Shown here in pieces: positions 8,516-17,528 of a DNA stretch of 64,000 nucleotides (positions within the stretch are counted from its first letter, which is position 1; every line of letters begins with the position of its first letter). A program made the position numbers and the translations under genes. Under the pieces are notes generated by a model. The model was not told where the DNA came from and did not search any database. It saw only the letters and a list, made by a program, of their open reading frames with translations. Source of the DNA: Palauibacter sp965207805 (GTDB lineage Bacteria > Gemmatimonadota > Gemmatimonadetes > Palauibacterales > Palauibacteraceae); the NCBI GenBank assembly GCA_965207805.1, contig OZ242312.1:62001-126000 (forward strand), given 5' to 3'.

Positions 8516-9550
8516 TCACGGCTCGAGGACGAGCTTCCCGAAGACTCCGCCCGCCTCCAGCCGCTCATGGGCCTCGCGCGCGCGGTCCAGCGGCCACACG
8601 TCGTCGACGACCGGGGAGAGGGTGCCGTCCAGCACGAGCCCCATCACGGCCTCGAACTCGGCACGCGTCGCCATCGTGGTCCCCATGATCGATGTCTGAC
8701 TCCAGAACAGACGCGCGATGTTGAGCGTGCCCTGCGCCCCGGTCGTCGCACCGTACACGACCATCCTGCCCGCGCGCGCGAGCGCGCGAACGCAACCCTC
8801 CCACGTCGCGGCGCCCACGCTGTCGAGGACGAGATCGACGCCGCGCTTCTCCGTCTCCATCCACACGCGCCGCGAGAAATCCTCCTCGAGGCGATCGATG
8901 ACGAGGTCCGCCCCCAGCGCCTCCACGCGCTGCACGTTCACCGGTCCGCTCGTGACCGCGAATACGCGCGCCCCATGGTGTTTCGCGATCTGGATCGCGG
9001 CGGTCGAGACGCCGCCGGACGCCCCGGTGACGAGGACCGTCTCTCCCGGCGCCAGCCGTCCGCGCGAGAGGAGTCCGCGCCATGCCGTCTGGTATACGAG
9101 CGGCGCGACAGCCGCCGTCGCGAACGGAAAGCCGTCGGGGAGCCGGACCAGGTTGCGCGCCGGAACCGCGACCAGTTCCGCGAAGCCGCCGGGCACGTGC
9201 TCGCCGAGGATGCGGTAGGAGGTGCAGAGGGGGTGCTCGCCGCGGGCGCACCACTCACAGTCGCCGCGGGCGCACCAGAGGCCCGGGTTCACCGCGACCC
9301 GTTCGCCGGGGGCCCAACCCTGCACTCCATCCCCCGTCGCCGTGATCTCGCCCGCCACATCCGAGCCCCCGACGTGCGGCATCTCCAGCGTGAGTCCGGG
9401 CAGGCCGCGCCGCGTCCAGAGGTCGAGGTGGTTGAGGCCCGCCGCGCGCACGCGGATCAGCACTTCGCCGGGATCCGCCGTCGGCTCGCGCAGGTCGCCG
9501 ACGCGGATCACGTCGGGCCCGCCGTGTCGTTCGAAGTAGGCCGCTTTCAT
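8516..9550 (-). CDS. Zinc-binding MDR family dehydrogenase / quinone oxidoreductase
   Basis: This 344-residue medium-chain dehydrogenase/reductase starts MKAAYFERHGGPDVI. The GroES-like domain contains the structural-zinc cysteine cluster CARGDCEWCARGEHPLC. The nucleotide-binding fold follows, with the VLVTGASGGVSTAAIQIAKHHGA motif, which indicates NAD(P)H binding. The usual catalytic-zinc Cys near residue 40 is replaced (RAAGLNHLDLWTRRG has Asn-His), typical of quinone-oxidoreductase-like members. The substrate cannot be told from sequence. It precedes glpD on the same strand with a gap of about 10 bases and is divergent from the SUF operon. Confidence 0.8.
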   Translation of the reverse strand: MKAAYFERHGGPDVIRVGDLREPTADPGEVLIRVRAAGLNHLDLWTRRGLPGLTLEMPHVGGSDVAGEITATGDGVQGWAPGERVAVNPGLWCARGDCEWCARGEHPLCTSYRILGEHVPGGFAELVAVPARNLVRLPDGFPFATAAVAPLVYQTAWRGLLSRGRLAPGETVLVTGASGGVSTAAIQIAKHHGARVFAVTSGPVNVQRVEALGADLVIDRLEEDFSRRVWMETEKRGVDLVLDSVGAATWEGCVRALARAGRMVVYGATTGAQGTLNIARLFWSQTSIMGTTMATRAEFEAVMGLVLDGTLSPVVDDVWPLDRAREAHERLEAGGVFGKLVLEP

Positions 9551-9619
9551 GGCCGCCAACCTACCGTCGCGCCTCAGCCCGTGCAGGAGCCGCCAGTTGA
9601 GAACCGGTCTCAACGAGGC

Positions 9620-9648
9620 TTGATAAGGGGTCGTGCGCCGCGTACCTT
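9620..9648 (+). promoter_or_regulatory. Candidate promoter of the SUF operon
   Basis: TTGATA (9620-9625, 5 of 6 to the -35 consensus) is separated by exactly 17 bases from TACCTT (9643-9648), a partial -10. The sufC start is 103 bases downstream. A Fur-box-like palindrome begins 6 bases after the -10, where a repressor would block initiation. Confidence 0.4.
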
Positions 9649-9654
9649 GTTCCG

Positions 9655-9671
9655 CCGATAATCGTTATCGG
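9655..9671. promoter_or_regulatory. Fur-box-like palindromic operator upstream of sufC
   Basis: CCGATAATCGTTATCGG is a 17-bp palindrome with perfect 7-bp arms around TCG. Its core, GATAATCGTTATC, differs from the classical 7-1-7 Fur inverted repeat (TGATAAT-N-ATTATCA) at only a few positions. It lies directly at the presumed transcription start of an iron-sulfur assembly operon, where iron-dependent repression is well known in other bacteria. An Rrf2-type regulator is the alternative. Confidence 0.5.
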
Positions 9672-9750
9672 TTTCAGCTTGATTCGATCGCTGCGTTTTC
9701 CAGGCCGGCGCCCCTGGGTGACCGGCCTTTTGCAACACAAGAGGACACGA

Positions 9751-10527
9751 ATGTCAGAACCGCTTCTGTCGATACGCGGACTCCGGGCGAAGGTCGAAGG
9801 CGAGGACGGGGAAATCCTCCGCGGCGTCGACCTGGACCTCGAGCGTGGCGAAGTGCATGCGCTGATGGGACCCAACGGCTCGGGCAAGAGCACGCTCGCC
9901 AAGGTCATCGCGGGCCACCCCGCCTACGAGGTGACGGCCGGCGAGATCCTGTTCGAGGGGGAGGATGTCCTCGAGCTGGAGCCCGATGAGCGGAGCCGGG
10001 CCGGCATCTTCCTGGCCTTCCAGTACCCGGCGGAGGTCCCGGGCGTCTCGATCGCCAATTTTCTGCGTACGGCCGTGAGCTCGCGGCTGGGCGAGGGCGA
10101 GGAGATGGATGTGTTCGGGTTCCAGCGCACGCTCACCGAGAAGATGGAGATGCTGAGGATGGATCCGGGCTTCGCGGCCCGGTACGTGAACGACGGCTTC
10201 TCCGGCGGCGAGAAGAAGCGGAACGAGATCCTGCAGATGGCCGTGCTTCGGCCGGCGCTCGGGGTCCTGGACGAAACGGACAGTGGACTCGACATCGACG
10301 CGCTCAAGATCGTGGCCAGCGGAGTGAACCGCCTCTCCGAAGCCGACGAGGCGCTCGGGGTCCTGCTCATCACGCACTACAAGAGGATCCTCAACTACAT
10401 CCAGCCGGACGTCGTCCATGTGATGATGGCGGGCCGCATCGCGGAGAGCGGCGGCGCCTCGCTCGCCGACAAGCTGGAGGCCGAGGGTTACGACTGGCTC
10501 CAGAAGCAGCCCGTGGCGGCCGTCTGA
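9751..10527 (+). CDS. sufC: SUF Fe-S assembly ATPase SufC
   Basis: SufC is the ABC-type ATPase of the SufBC2D scaffold that builds iron-sulfur clusters in the cytosol. The 258-residue protein carries Walker A GPNGSGKST (40-48), the SufC form of the signature loop FSGGEKKRNEILQ (150-162) and Walker B GVLDETDSGLD (171-181). It starts at ATG 9751 with AGAGG upstream. It is the first gene of a tightly spaced operon continuing with sufB (25 bases later), sufD, a Rieske protein, sufS and sufU. A Fur-like palindrome upstream suggests iron-responsive control. Confidence 0.95.
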   Translation: MSEPLLSIRGLRAKVEGEDGEILRGVDLDLERGEVHALMGPNGSGKSTLAKVIAGHPAYEVTAGEILFEGEDVLELEPDERSRAGIFLAFQYPAEVPGVSIANFLRTAVSSRLGEGEEMDVFGFQRTLTEKMEMLRMDPGFAARYVNDGFSGGEKKRNEILQMAVLRPALGVLDETDSGLDIDALKIVASGVNRLSEADEALGVLLITHYKRILNYIQPDVVHVMMAGRIAESGGASLADKLEAEGYDWLQKQPVAAV

Positions 10528-10552
10528 CTCCGTAAGGGAAGGTAGAAGAACC

Positions 10553-11968
<1,416 letters not shown>

Positions 11969-12014
11969 CCCCGACTCCCGCTCCCGGACACCGACGACGA
12001 GGGATTCTCAGAAT

Positions 12015-13346
12015 ATGAGCACGATGACGGCCGGGCCGGCGGAGTCGACGCTGGCCGCGGCGGATTTCGATACGCTGGCCGGCGGGCTGCCGGAGCCGGA
12101 AGTGATCGCGGGGGCGCGGGCCGCCGCATGGGAACGGTTCACCGCCCTTCCCTGGCCGACGAAGAAGTCGGAGGAATGGCGGTACACGGACCTCACGAAG
12201 GTCGGGTTCGAGGCGCTCACGCCGGTGGTCCCGGCGCCCGCGACGGCGGAAGCGCTGTCGGCGGATGTGCGCGAGGTGCTCGGACGCTCAGGGGAGCGCT
12301 CGGGCGTCGTCGTGCTGCGGGAGGGGCGGGTCGCGCATCTGGAGCTTGAACCCGAGGTAGCGCGGAGCGGCGTGGTCCTGTGCTCGATCCGGGACGCGGC
12401 GGACCGGCATCCGGAGGTGCTGAGGCGAGCGCTATTGGAGGCGCAACCGGGCCCCGCGGAGGAGAAGCTCTGGGCGCTGCACCTCGCTCTCCTGGGCGGA
12501 GGCTATTTCCTCCACGTACCGCGCGGGGTGGAGATGCCGGCGCCGATCCACGCGTTCCACATCGTCGAGCGGGCGGGGACCCTCTCCTCTGCACATTCGT
12601 TCGTGTACGGGGAGTCGGGCGCCCGGGCCGCGGTCATCGACGAGTTCCTCTCCGGCGACCTCGAGGCGGAGACGGTCTCGCTCCACGGGGCGACGATCAC
12701 GGGGGAGGGAGGCGCGGGGATCGAGTACGTCGCGCTCCAGCGTTTCGGCCGGGGCGTGAAGCGGTTCTCGACGCAGCACGTCACCGCGGGCCGCGACTCG
12801 CGTGTCGTGACCTTCAATGTCGCGCTGGGCGGTGACCTCTCGCGCGCGGACGTCACAAGCCGCCTCGACGGGCCCGGGAGCGACAGCGAGATGCTCGCGC
12901 TCTGGTTCGGCGACTCCGACCAACACTTCGACCATCACACGCTGCAGCATCACGCGGCGCCGCACGCGCACAGCGATCTGCTGTTCAAGGGGGCCCTGAC
13001 GGATGCGGGTTCGAGCGTCTTCCGCGGGCTGATCCGGGTCGACAAGGGAGCCCAGCTCACGGACGCCTATCAGACAAACCGCAACCTGCTTCTGAGCGAG
13101 GGCTCTCATGCCTCCGCGCTTCCCAACCTGGAGATCGAGGCGGACGATGTGCGCTGCTCGCACGGGGCGACCATCGGACAGGTGGAGGACGGGCAACTCT
13201 TCTATCTGATGAGCCGCGGCCTCACGCGGCGACAGGCCGAGCGCCTGCTCGTGTTCGGGTTTTTCGATGAGGTTCTGGGGCGTCTGCCGATGGAGGGGGT
13301 GCGCGCGCGCGTTCGCGAAGCGATCGAGGAGAAGATCGGGCTATGA
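12015..13346 (+). CDS. sufD: SUF Fe-S assembly protein SufD
   Basis: SufD is the SufB paralogue that completes the SufBC2D complex. This 443-residue protein has the family's N-terminal W-R-Y-T block (KKSEEWRYTDLTKVGF) and the beta-helix core ending in HASALPNLEIEADDVRCSHGATIGQ and QLFYLMSRGLTRRQAERLLVFGF. Its stop TGA overlaps the ATG of the following Rieske gene (ATGA), showing translational coupling. Confidence 0.95.
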   Translation: MSTMTAGPAESTLAAADFDTLAGGLPEPEVIAGARAAAWERFTALPWPTKKSEEWRYTDLTKVGFEALTPVVPAPATAEALSADVREVLGRSGERSGVVVLREGRVAHLELEPEVARSGVVLCSIRDAADRHPEVLRRALLEAQPGPAEEKLWALHLALLGGGYFLHVPRGVEMPAPIHAFHIVERAGTLSSAHSFVYGESGARAAVIDEFLSGDLEAETVSLHGATITGEGGAGIEYVALQRFGRGVKRFSTQHVTAGRDSRVVTFNVALGGDLSRADVTSRLDGPGSDSEMLALWFGDSDQHFDHHTLQHHAAPHAHSDLLFKGALTDAGSSVFRGLIRVDKGAQLTDAYQTNRNLLLSEGSHASALPNLEIEADDVRCSHGATIGQVEDGQLFYLMSRGLTRRQAERLLVFGFFDEVLGRLPMEGVRARVREAIEEKIGL

Positions 13347-13654
13347 GCCGTTTCGTCACGGTGGCCAAGGTCGGCGATGTGCCGGAGAACGGGACGTGCG
13401 GGGTGATGGCCGAGGACCTGGCGATCGCCCTCATCCGGAGCGGGGGCGAGGTCTACGCGCTCGAGAACTGCTGCTCGCACGAGGAGTTCCCGCTCTCCGA
13501 GGGCGAGGTCGAGGCGGGCGAGATCACCTGTCTTCTCCATGGGGCGCGCTTCGATCTTGCGACCGGGGCGCCGAGGGCGCTCCCGGCGGTCATGCCGGTC
13601 CGACGCTTCGACGTGCGGATCGACGGGGACGACATCCAGGTCGACCTCGACTGA
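13343..13654 (+). CDS. Rieske-type [2Fe-2S] ferredoxin in SUF operon
   Basis: This 103-residue soluble Rieske ferredoxin of the NirD/bphF-like family has both ligand pairs: C-S-H at 44-46 and C-L-L-H at 63-66, with the spacing normal for Rieske clusters. There is no membrane anchor. It is translationally coupled to sufD by an ATGA overlap and followed by sufS, so it is made with the iron-sulfur machinery. It could donate electrons for cluster assembly or serve as an acceptor or client. Which of these it does cannot be told from sequence. Confidence 0.85.
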   Translation: MSRFVTVAKVGDVPENGTCGVMAEDLAIALIRSGGEVYALENCCSHEEFPLSEGEVEAGEITCLLHGARFDLATGAPRALPAVMPVRRFDVRIDGDDIQVDLD

Positions 13655-13682
13655 GCGGGACCCAGCCGAGGACCGGGGTCCG

Positions 13683-15023
13683 ATGACGGAGACGGCGGAG
13701 ATGACGGGTACGAAGCCCGCGACGGGCGTGCTTGCGTCCGGGGGCCCCTCGGAGGCGGCCGGCCGGCGCGATGCGGGTGAGGCGTCGGAGAAGGACGGCT
13801 GGGACCTCGCGGCGATCCGGGCCCAGTTCCCCATTCTCTCGCGGGAGGTCAACGGCCACCCCCTGGCCTATCTCGACAACGCGGCGAGTTCACAGCAGCC
13901 GCTCCGCGTGCTGAACCGGGTCGAGCGCTACCTGCGCGAGGAGCACGCCAATGTGCACCGCGGCGTGCATCAGCTCAGCGCGGAGGCGACGGAGGCCTAC
14001 GAGGACGCGCGCCGTTCGGTGGCGGCGCACGCCGGCACGAAGGAGCCGGCGGAGATCGTCTTCACCCGCGGCACCACGGAGGCGGTGAACCTCGTCGCGT
14101 CGAGTTGGGGGGGGGCGTTCATCGGCGCGGGCGACGAGATCGTGCTCACGAAGATGGAGCACCACTCGAACCTCGTGCCGTGGCAGCTGCTCGCCGGCCG
14201 CACGGGGTGCAGTCTCCGCTTCGTCGACGTCACGCCCGAAGGCACGCTCGATCTGGACGACTTCGACCGGCTCCTCGGGAAGCGAACCCGGCTGGTCGCC
14301 TGTACGCACGTCTCCAACAGCCTGGGGACCGTCAATCCGGTCCGTGAGATCGTGGATCGCGCGCACGCCGCGGGCGCGTTGACACTCATCGACGGAGCGC
14401 AGGCCGCGCCCCACATGCTGACCGATGTGGCGAAGATCGGGTGCGACTTCTACGCGTTCAGCAGCCACAAGATGTGCGGCCCCACCGGCGCCGGAGCGTT
14501 GTGGGCCAGAAGAGAACTGCTGGAGGAGATGCCTCCGTACCAGGGCGGGGGCGAGATGATCTCGGACGTGAAGCTCGAGAGATCAACCTGGGCGAAGGTT
14601 CCGCACAAGTTCGAGGCCGGGACGCCCAACATTTCGGGCGTCGTGGGCTTCGGCGAAGCCGCCCGCTTTCTCGCGGATCTCGGACCGGAGGCGATCGCGT
14701 CTCATGAAGGCGCCCTGAAGCGCGCCGTGTTCGAGCGACTCGACGGGATCGAAGGGCTTCACCTGTACGGGCCGCGCGAGGAGCGGACCGCGGTCTTCTC
14801 CTTCACGTACGGTGACGTACATCCGCACGACCTCTCCACGATCCTCGACCAGCGGGGAATCGCGATCCGGGCGGGGCACCATTGCAACCAGCCGCTGATG
14901 GACCACTACGGGATCAGCAGTACAGCCCGGGCGAGCTTCTACTTCTACAATTCGCCGCGGGAAATCGACGTGCTGTGCGACGGTCTCGCCCTGGCAGCCG
15001 AAGTCTTCGGCGGCATCGCCTGA
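13683..15023 (+). CDS. sufS: Cysteine desulfurase SufS
   Basis: SufS is a PLP-dependent type II cysteine desulfurase that takes sulfur from cysteine and passes it to SufU. The 446-residue protein has an extra N-terminal tail of about 35 residues. Key residues are visible: the PLP lysine in AFSSHKMCGPTG (K263), the conserved MEHHSN block (158-163) and the catalytic cysteine in RAGHHCNQP (C401). The ATG at 13683 comes 28 bases after the Rieske stop. sufU follows 4 bases after the stop, in keeping with the SufS-SufU functional pair. Confidence 0.95.
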   Translation: MTETAEMTGTKPATGVLASGGPSEAAGRRDAGEASEKDGWDLAAIRAQFPILSREVNGHPLAYLDNAASSQQPLRVLNRVERYLREEHANVHRGVHQLSAEATEAYEDARRSVAAHAGTKEPAEIVFTRGTTEAVNLVASSWGGAFIGAGDEIVLTKMEHHSNLVPWQLLAGRTGCSLRFVDVTPEGTLDLDDFDRLLGKRTRLVACTHVSNSLGTVNPVREIVDRAHAAGALTLIDGAQAAPHMLTDVAKIGCDFYAFSSHKMCGPTGAGALWARRELLEEMPPYQGGGEMISDVKLERSTWAKVPHKFEAGTPNISGVVGFGEAARFLADLGPEAIASHEGALKRAVFERLDGIEGLHLYGPREERTAVFSFTYGDVHPHDLSTILDQRGIAIRAGHHCNQPLMDHYGISSTARASFYFYNSPREIDVLCDGLALAAEVFGGIA

Positions 15024-15027
15024 ATCC

Positions 15028-15525
15028 ATGATCGAACCCCATCCGAAAACGCCCGGGACCATCGACCGGGAGATCCCTTCCTCGCTCAACCAGCTGTACC
15101 AGGAAGTCATCCTCGATCACTACCGGAAACCCCGGAACAAGGGGCATCTGGACGAAGCCACGCACGCGATCACGATGAACAATCCGCTCTGCGGCGACGT
15201 GATCGAACTCATGTTGCGCGTGGAGGGGGGGAGCATCACCGAGGCGCGCTTCCTGGGCCGCGGGTGCTCGATCAGCCTGGCGTCGGCGTCGATGCTCACG
15301 GGACGCGTGCTCGGGAAGTCGCTCGAGCAGGCGCTGGAACTTTCGGGAAAGTTCACGCACCTCCTGCACGGAGACGGAGCGCTGCTGGCGGACGACGACC
15401 TCGGCGACCTGCGCACGCTGGCGGGGGTCTCGAAGTTTCCGGTCCGCATCAAGTGTGCGCTGCTGGCGTGGAACTGCCTCGAGGAGCTCGCCGACGGGAC
15501 GGACGCGGACGGGGGCTCCACGTGA
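15028..15525 (+). CDS. sufU: Sulfur-transfer protein SufU
   Basis: SufU is the zinc-dependent sulfur acceptor for SufS in bacteria lacking SufE. The 165-residue IscU-like fold shows the expected ligands: NPLCGD (C55, D57), GRGCSIS (C80) and RIKCALLAW (C143). The insert between the second and third cysteines, typical of SufU compared with IscU, is present. It starts 4 bases after sufS. The protein's own stop is followed by an open frame, but the C-terminus already has normal length. Confidence 0.95.
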   Translation: MIEPHPKTPGTIDREIPSSLNQLYQEVILDHYRKPRNKGHLDEATHAITMNNPLCGDVIELMLRVEGGSITEARFLGRGCSISLASASMLTGRVLGKSLEQALELSGKFTHLLHGDGALLADDDLGDLRTLAGVSKFPVRIKCALLAWNCLEELADGTDADGGST

Positions 15526-15559
15526 ACTCCGCGACTCGGGACGGAAGCCGCGGCTCGAC

Positions 15560-16471
15560 GTGAGATCCGGCGGCCCCTCCGCGACCGTCGGCCGCGTGCT
15601 GCGGATCGCGGGTGGGGTCTATCACGTGGACGATTCCACGACCGTGGTTCGGGCGTCGTTGCGCGGGCGCCTGAAGCGGACGGACTCGCGCATCGTTTCC
15701 GTCGGCGATCTCGTCGAACTCGAACGCGTCGGCGACGAGATGCGGATCGTTCGGCTCCGTGCGCGAAGCGGCGCGCTGTCACGACACGGCGTCTCCAAGC
15801 GGCGCGAACAGGTGATCGTCGCGAACGTGGACCAGGTCGCCGTCGTCGTTTCGGTGACGGCGCCCGATCCCGATTTCCTCATGGTGGACCGACTCCTCGC
15901 GCTTGCGGCGCTGAGCGGCATCGACGCCTTCCTCATCGTGAACAAGACGGACCTCGCGGAGCCCGGGCCCGGAGACGGCCTCGAACAGTACGCGGCGCTC
16001 GGCGTGGAGACGCTGCGGACGAGCGCCGAATCGGGGACGGGACTGCAGGCGCTTGCCGGACGCCTCGCGGGCCGGATCACGGTGCTCAGCGGGCAGTCGG
16101 GCGTGGGGAAGTCGAGCCTGTTGAACGCGCTCGTGCCGGAACTCGACCTTCGTGTGGGCGAGATCAGCGAGCGGCGGGGGCGAGGGCGGCACACAACGGT
16201 GGCGTCGGCGCTCTATCGATATCCGGACGGCGGCTACGTGGCTGACACGCCCGGCCTGCAGTACCTGGCGCTGTGGGGGCTGGATCCGGCGGAGCTTCCG
16301 GTGGGCTTCGTCGAGATCGCCACGGCGGGCGAGAGCTGCCGGTTCGCGGACTGCCGACATCGAGTGGAGCCGGACTGCGCGGTTCGCGCGGCCGTGGAGG
16401 CTGGGACGATCCGGCGGCGACGGCTGGAGAGCTACCTGCGGCTCCTCGACGAGGCGGAGAAGGGTCGGTGA
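15560..16471 (+). CDS. rsgA: Ribosome small subunit-dependent GTPase RsgA
   Basis: RsgA is a circularly permuted GTPase acting in late 30S ribosome maturation. An OB-fold N-terminal domain is followed by the G motifs in permuted order: NKTD (G4), GQSGVGKSSLLN (G1) and DTPG (G3). The C-terminal zinc knuckle CRFADCRHRVEPDCAV matches the family C-x4-C-x-H-x5-C pattern. GTG at 15560 is the chosen start, giving 303 residues; a clear ribosome-binding site is lacking. Its stop overlaps the GTG of the Nudix gene, so it appears to be part of the extended SUF transcript. Confidence 0.92.
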   Translation: MRSGGPSATVGRVLRIAGGVYHVDDSTTVVRASLRGRLKRTDSRIVSVGDLVELERVGDEMRIVRLRARSGALSRHGVSKRREQVIVANVDQVAVVVSVTAPDPDFLMVDRLLALAALSGIDAFLIVNKTDLAEPGPGDGLEQYAALGVETLRTSAESGTGLQALAGRLAGRITVLSGQSGVGKSSLLNALVPELDLRVGEISERRGRGRHTTVASALYRYPDGGYVADTPGLQYLALWGLDPAELPVGFVEIATAGESCRFADCRHRVEPDCAVRAAVEAGTIRRRRLESYLRLLDEAEKGR

Positions 16472-17064
16472 GCGAAGGCTGGAGCGCGGCGCGGGTCGCG
16501 CAGCGGCTAGTGGCGGCGGGGCACACGGTCGTCGACCCTGGGGCGGCGGAGCGCCACGCGGCCGTGACCCTCGTGGTTCGTCCGCGGGGCCACGACCTGG
16601 AGGTGCTCTTCGTCCGGCGAGCGGAGCTCCCCGGCGACCCGTGGTCCGGCCATATGGCGCTCCCCGGCGGGCACCGGGACGCGGCCGATGCGGACCTGCT
16701 GGAGACGGCGCGCCGCGAGTTGCGTGAGGAGGTGGGACTCGATCTTCCGCGTGGCGGGTTCCTTGGACGGCTCGACGACCTGCACCCGGTGACGCGCCGG
16801 ATCCCGTCGATCCTCATCTCCCCCTTCGTAGCCTGGCACGGGGAGGACGTCCGCGTCTCGACGAACGCCGAGGTGCAGTATCACGTCTGGGCCCCACTCC
16901 GTGCGCTGCGCGACCCCTCCCTGCGTTCCGAAGTCCGTTACCCGGATGGTGGCCGGGAACACGTGTGGCCTTCCATCTTGTACGAGGGCGACGCCATTTG
17001 GGGGCTCACGCACCGCGTCGTCATGAACTTCCTCGACATCATCATGGAGAGAACCAGCCAATGA
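16468..17064 (+). CDS. Nudix hydrolase, CoA-pyrophosphatase-like
   Basis: This 198-residue Nudix protein is coupled to rsgA by a GTGA overlap and to the next gene by an ATGA overlap. The catalytic box ends RRELREEVGLDL, with the metal-binding Glu residues intact. The upstream FVRRAELPGDPWSGHMALPG region resembles the NudL/NUDT7 type signature that precedes the box in coenzyme A diphosphatases. Substrate assignment to CoA or another nucleotide diphosphate is inference. Its place between RsgA and the OsmC-like gene suggests a housekeeping damage-control role. Confidence 0.8.
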   Translation: MSEGWSAARVAQRLVAAGHTVVDPGAAERHAAVTLVVRPRGHDLEVLFVRRAELPGDPWSGHMALPGGHRDAADADLLETARRELREEVGLDLPRGGFLGRLDDLHPVTRRIPSILISPFVAWHGEDVRVSTNAEVQYHVWAPLRALRDPSLRSEVRYPDGGREHVWPSILYEGDAIWGLTHRVVMNFLDIIMERTSQ

Positions 17065-17528
17065 GTGAAGTCGTCTATCGCTCGCACGTGAAGATCGTGC
17101 GGCAGAAGGGTCCATACCGCACGGCGGAGATCCCGGCCACCGACGCGCCGGTCGACTTCGGCGTCCATTCCGCGATCGCCGAGTACTACGGGGTTCGCGA
17201 CAACCGCGACGTCGCCACGACACTCGACTATGTCATCGCCGCGACCGGCGGCTGACTGGCCGGAACCTTCGGGGGCGCGCTGGAAGCGCGCGGCGTCAAG
17301 GCAGATGAGGGACGGCTGGTGGCGAACGTGGAGGGCGAGGTCGAGACGGACGACGGCGTGCTCGTGATCCGGCGGATCCGAACCCGATATCGTCTCCAGG
17401 CTGATGAGGCGCACGCCGATGCGATCCGGCGCGCGTTCGAAGCCCATCCGCCGAAGTGTCCGGTTTACCGAACGCTCTCCGGCTGTATCGAGATCACGAC
17501 GGAACTCGACGTCGTGCCCGTCGACTAG
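17061..17528 (+). CDS. OsmC-family protein, probable selenoprotein (in-frame TGA = Sec65)
   Basis: An ATG at 17061, coupled to the Nudix gene by ATGA, opens a frame that meets TGA at 17253-17255 and then continues in the same frame to TAG at 17526-17528. Read through, it is a 155-residue OsmC-family protein of normal length. The TGA falls at the family's first redox residue: AATGG-[TGA]-LAGTFGGALEARG corresponds to the G-G-C-L-x-x-T-F block. The second redox cysteine is present as PKCPVYRTL (C133). OsmC proteins reduce organic hydroperoxides with a Cys pair, so a Sec/Cys pair is expected here. A 6-bp GC hairpin with loop TGGAA lies 20 bases past the TGA. OsmC-like selenoproteins are known from metagenomes. 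A nonsense mutation is the alternative. Confidence 0.82.
17275..17291 (+). promoter_or_regulatory. Putative bacterial SECIS hairpin of the OsmC gene
   Basis: GCGCGC (17275-17280) pairs perfectly with GCGCGC (17286-17291) around the loop TGGAA. The loop starts 25 bases after the TGA and has G as its second base, within the limits described for bacterial SECIS elements (a G near the start of the loop and a spacing of about 16-37 nt). Confidence 0.6.

Noticed and set aside
15523..15560. Read-through of the sufU TGA into the following frame
   Set aside because: SufU already has its full length and all three cysteines, and the continuation is in a different frame from rsgA.
17061..17528. Interpretation of the OsmC gene as a pseudogene or two small genes
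   Set aside because: Both halves are intact, in one frame, joined exactly at the catalytic Cys position, with a suitable hairpin downstream, and fdhA shows the same pattern.
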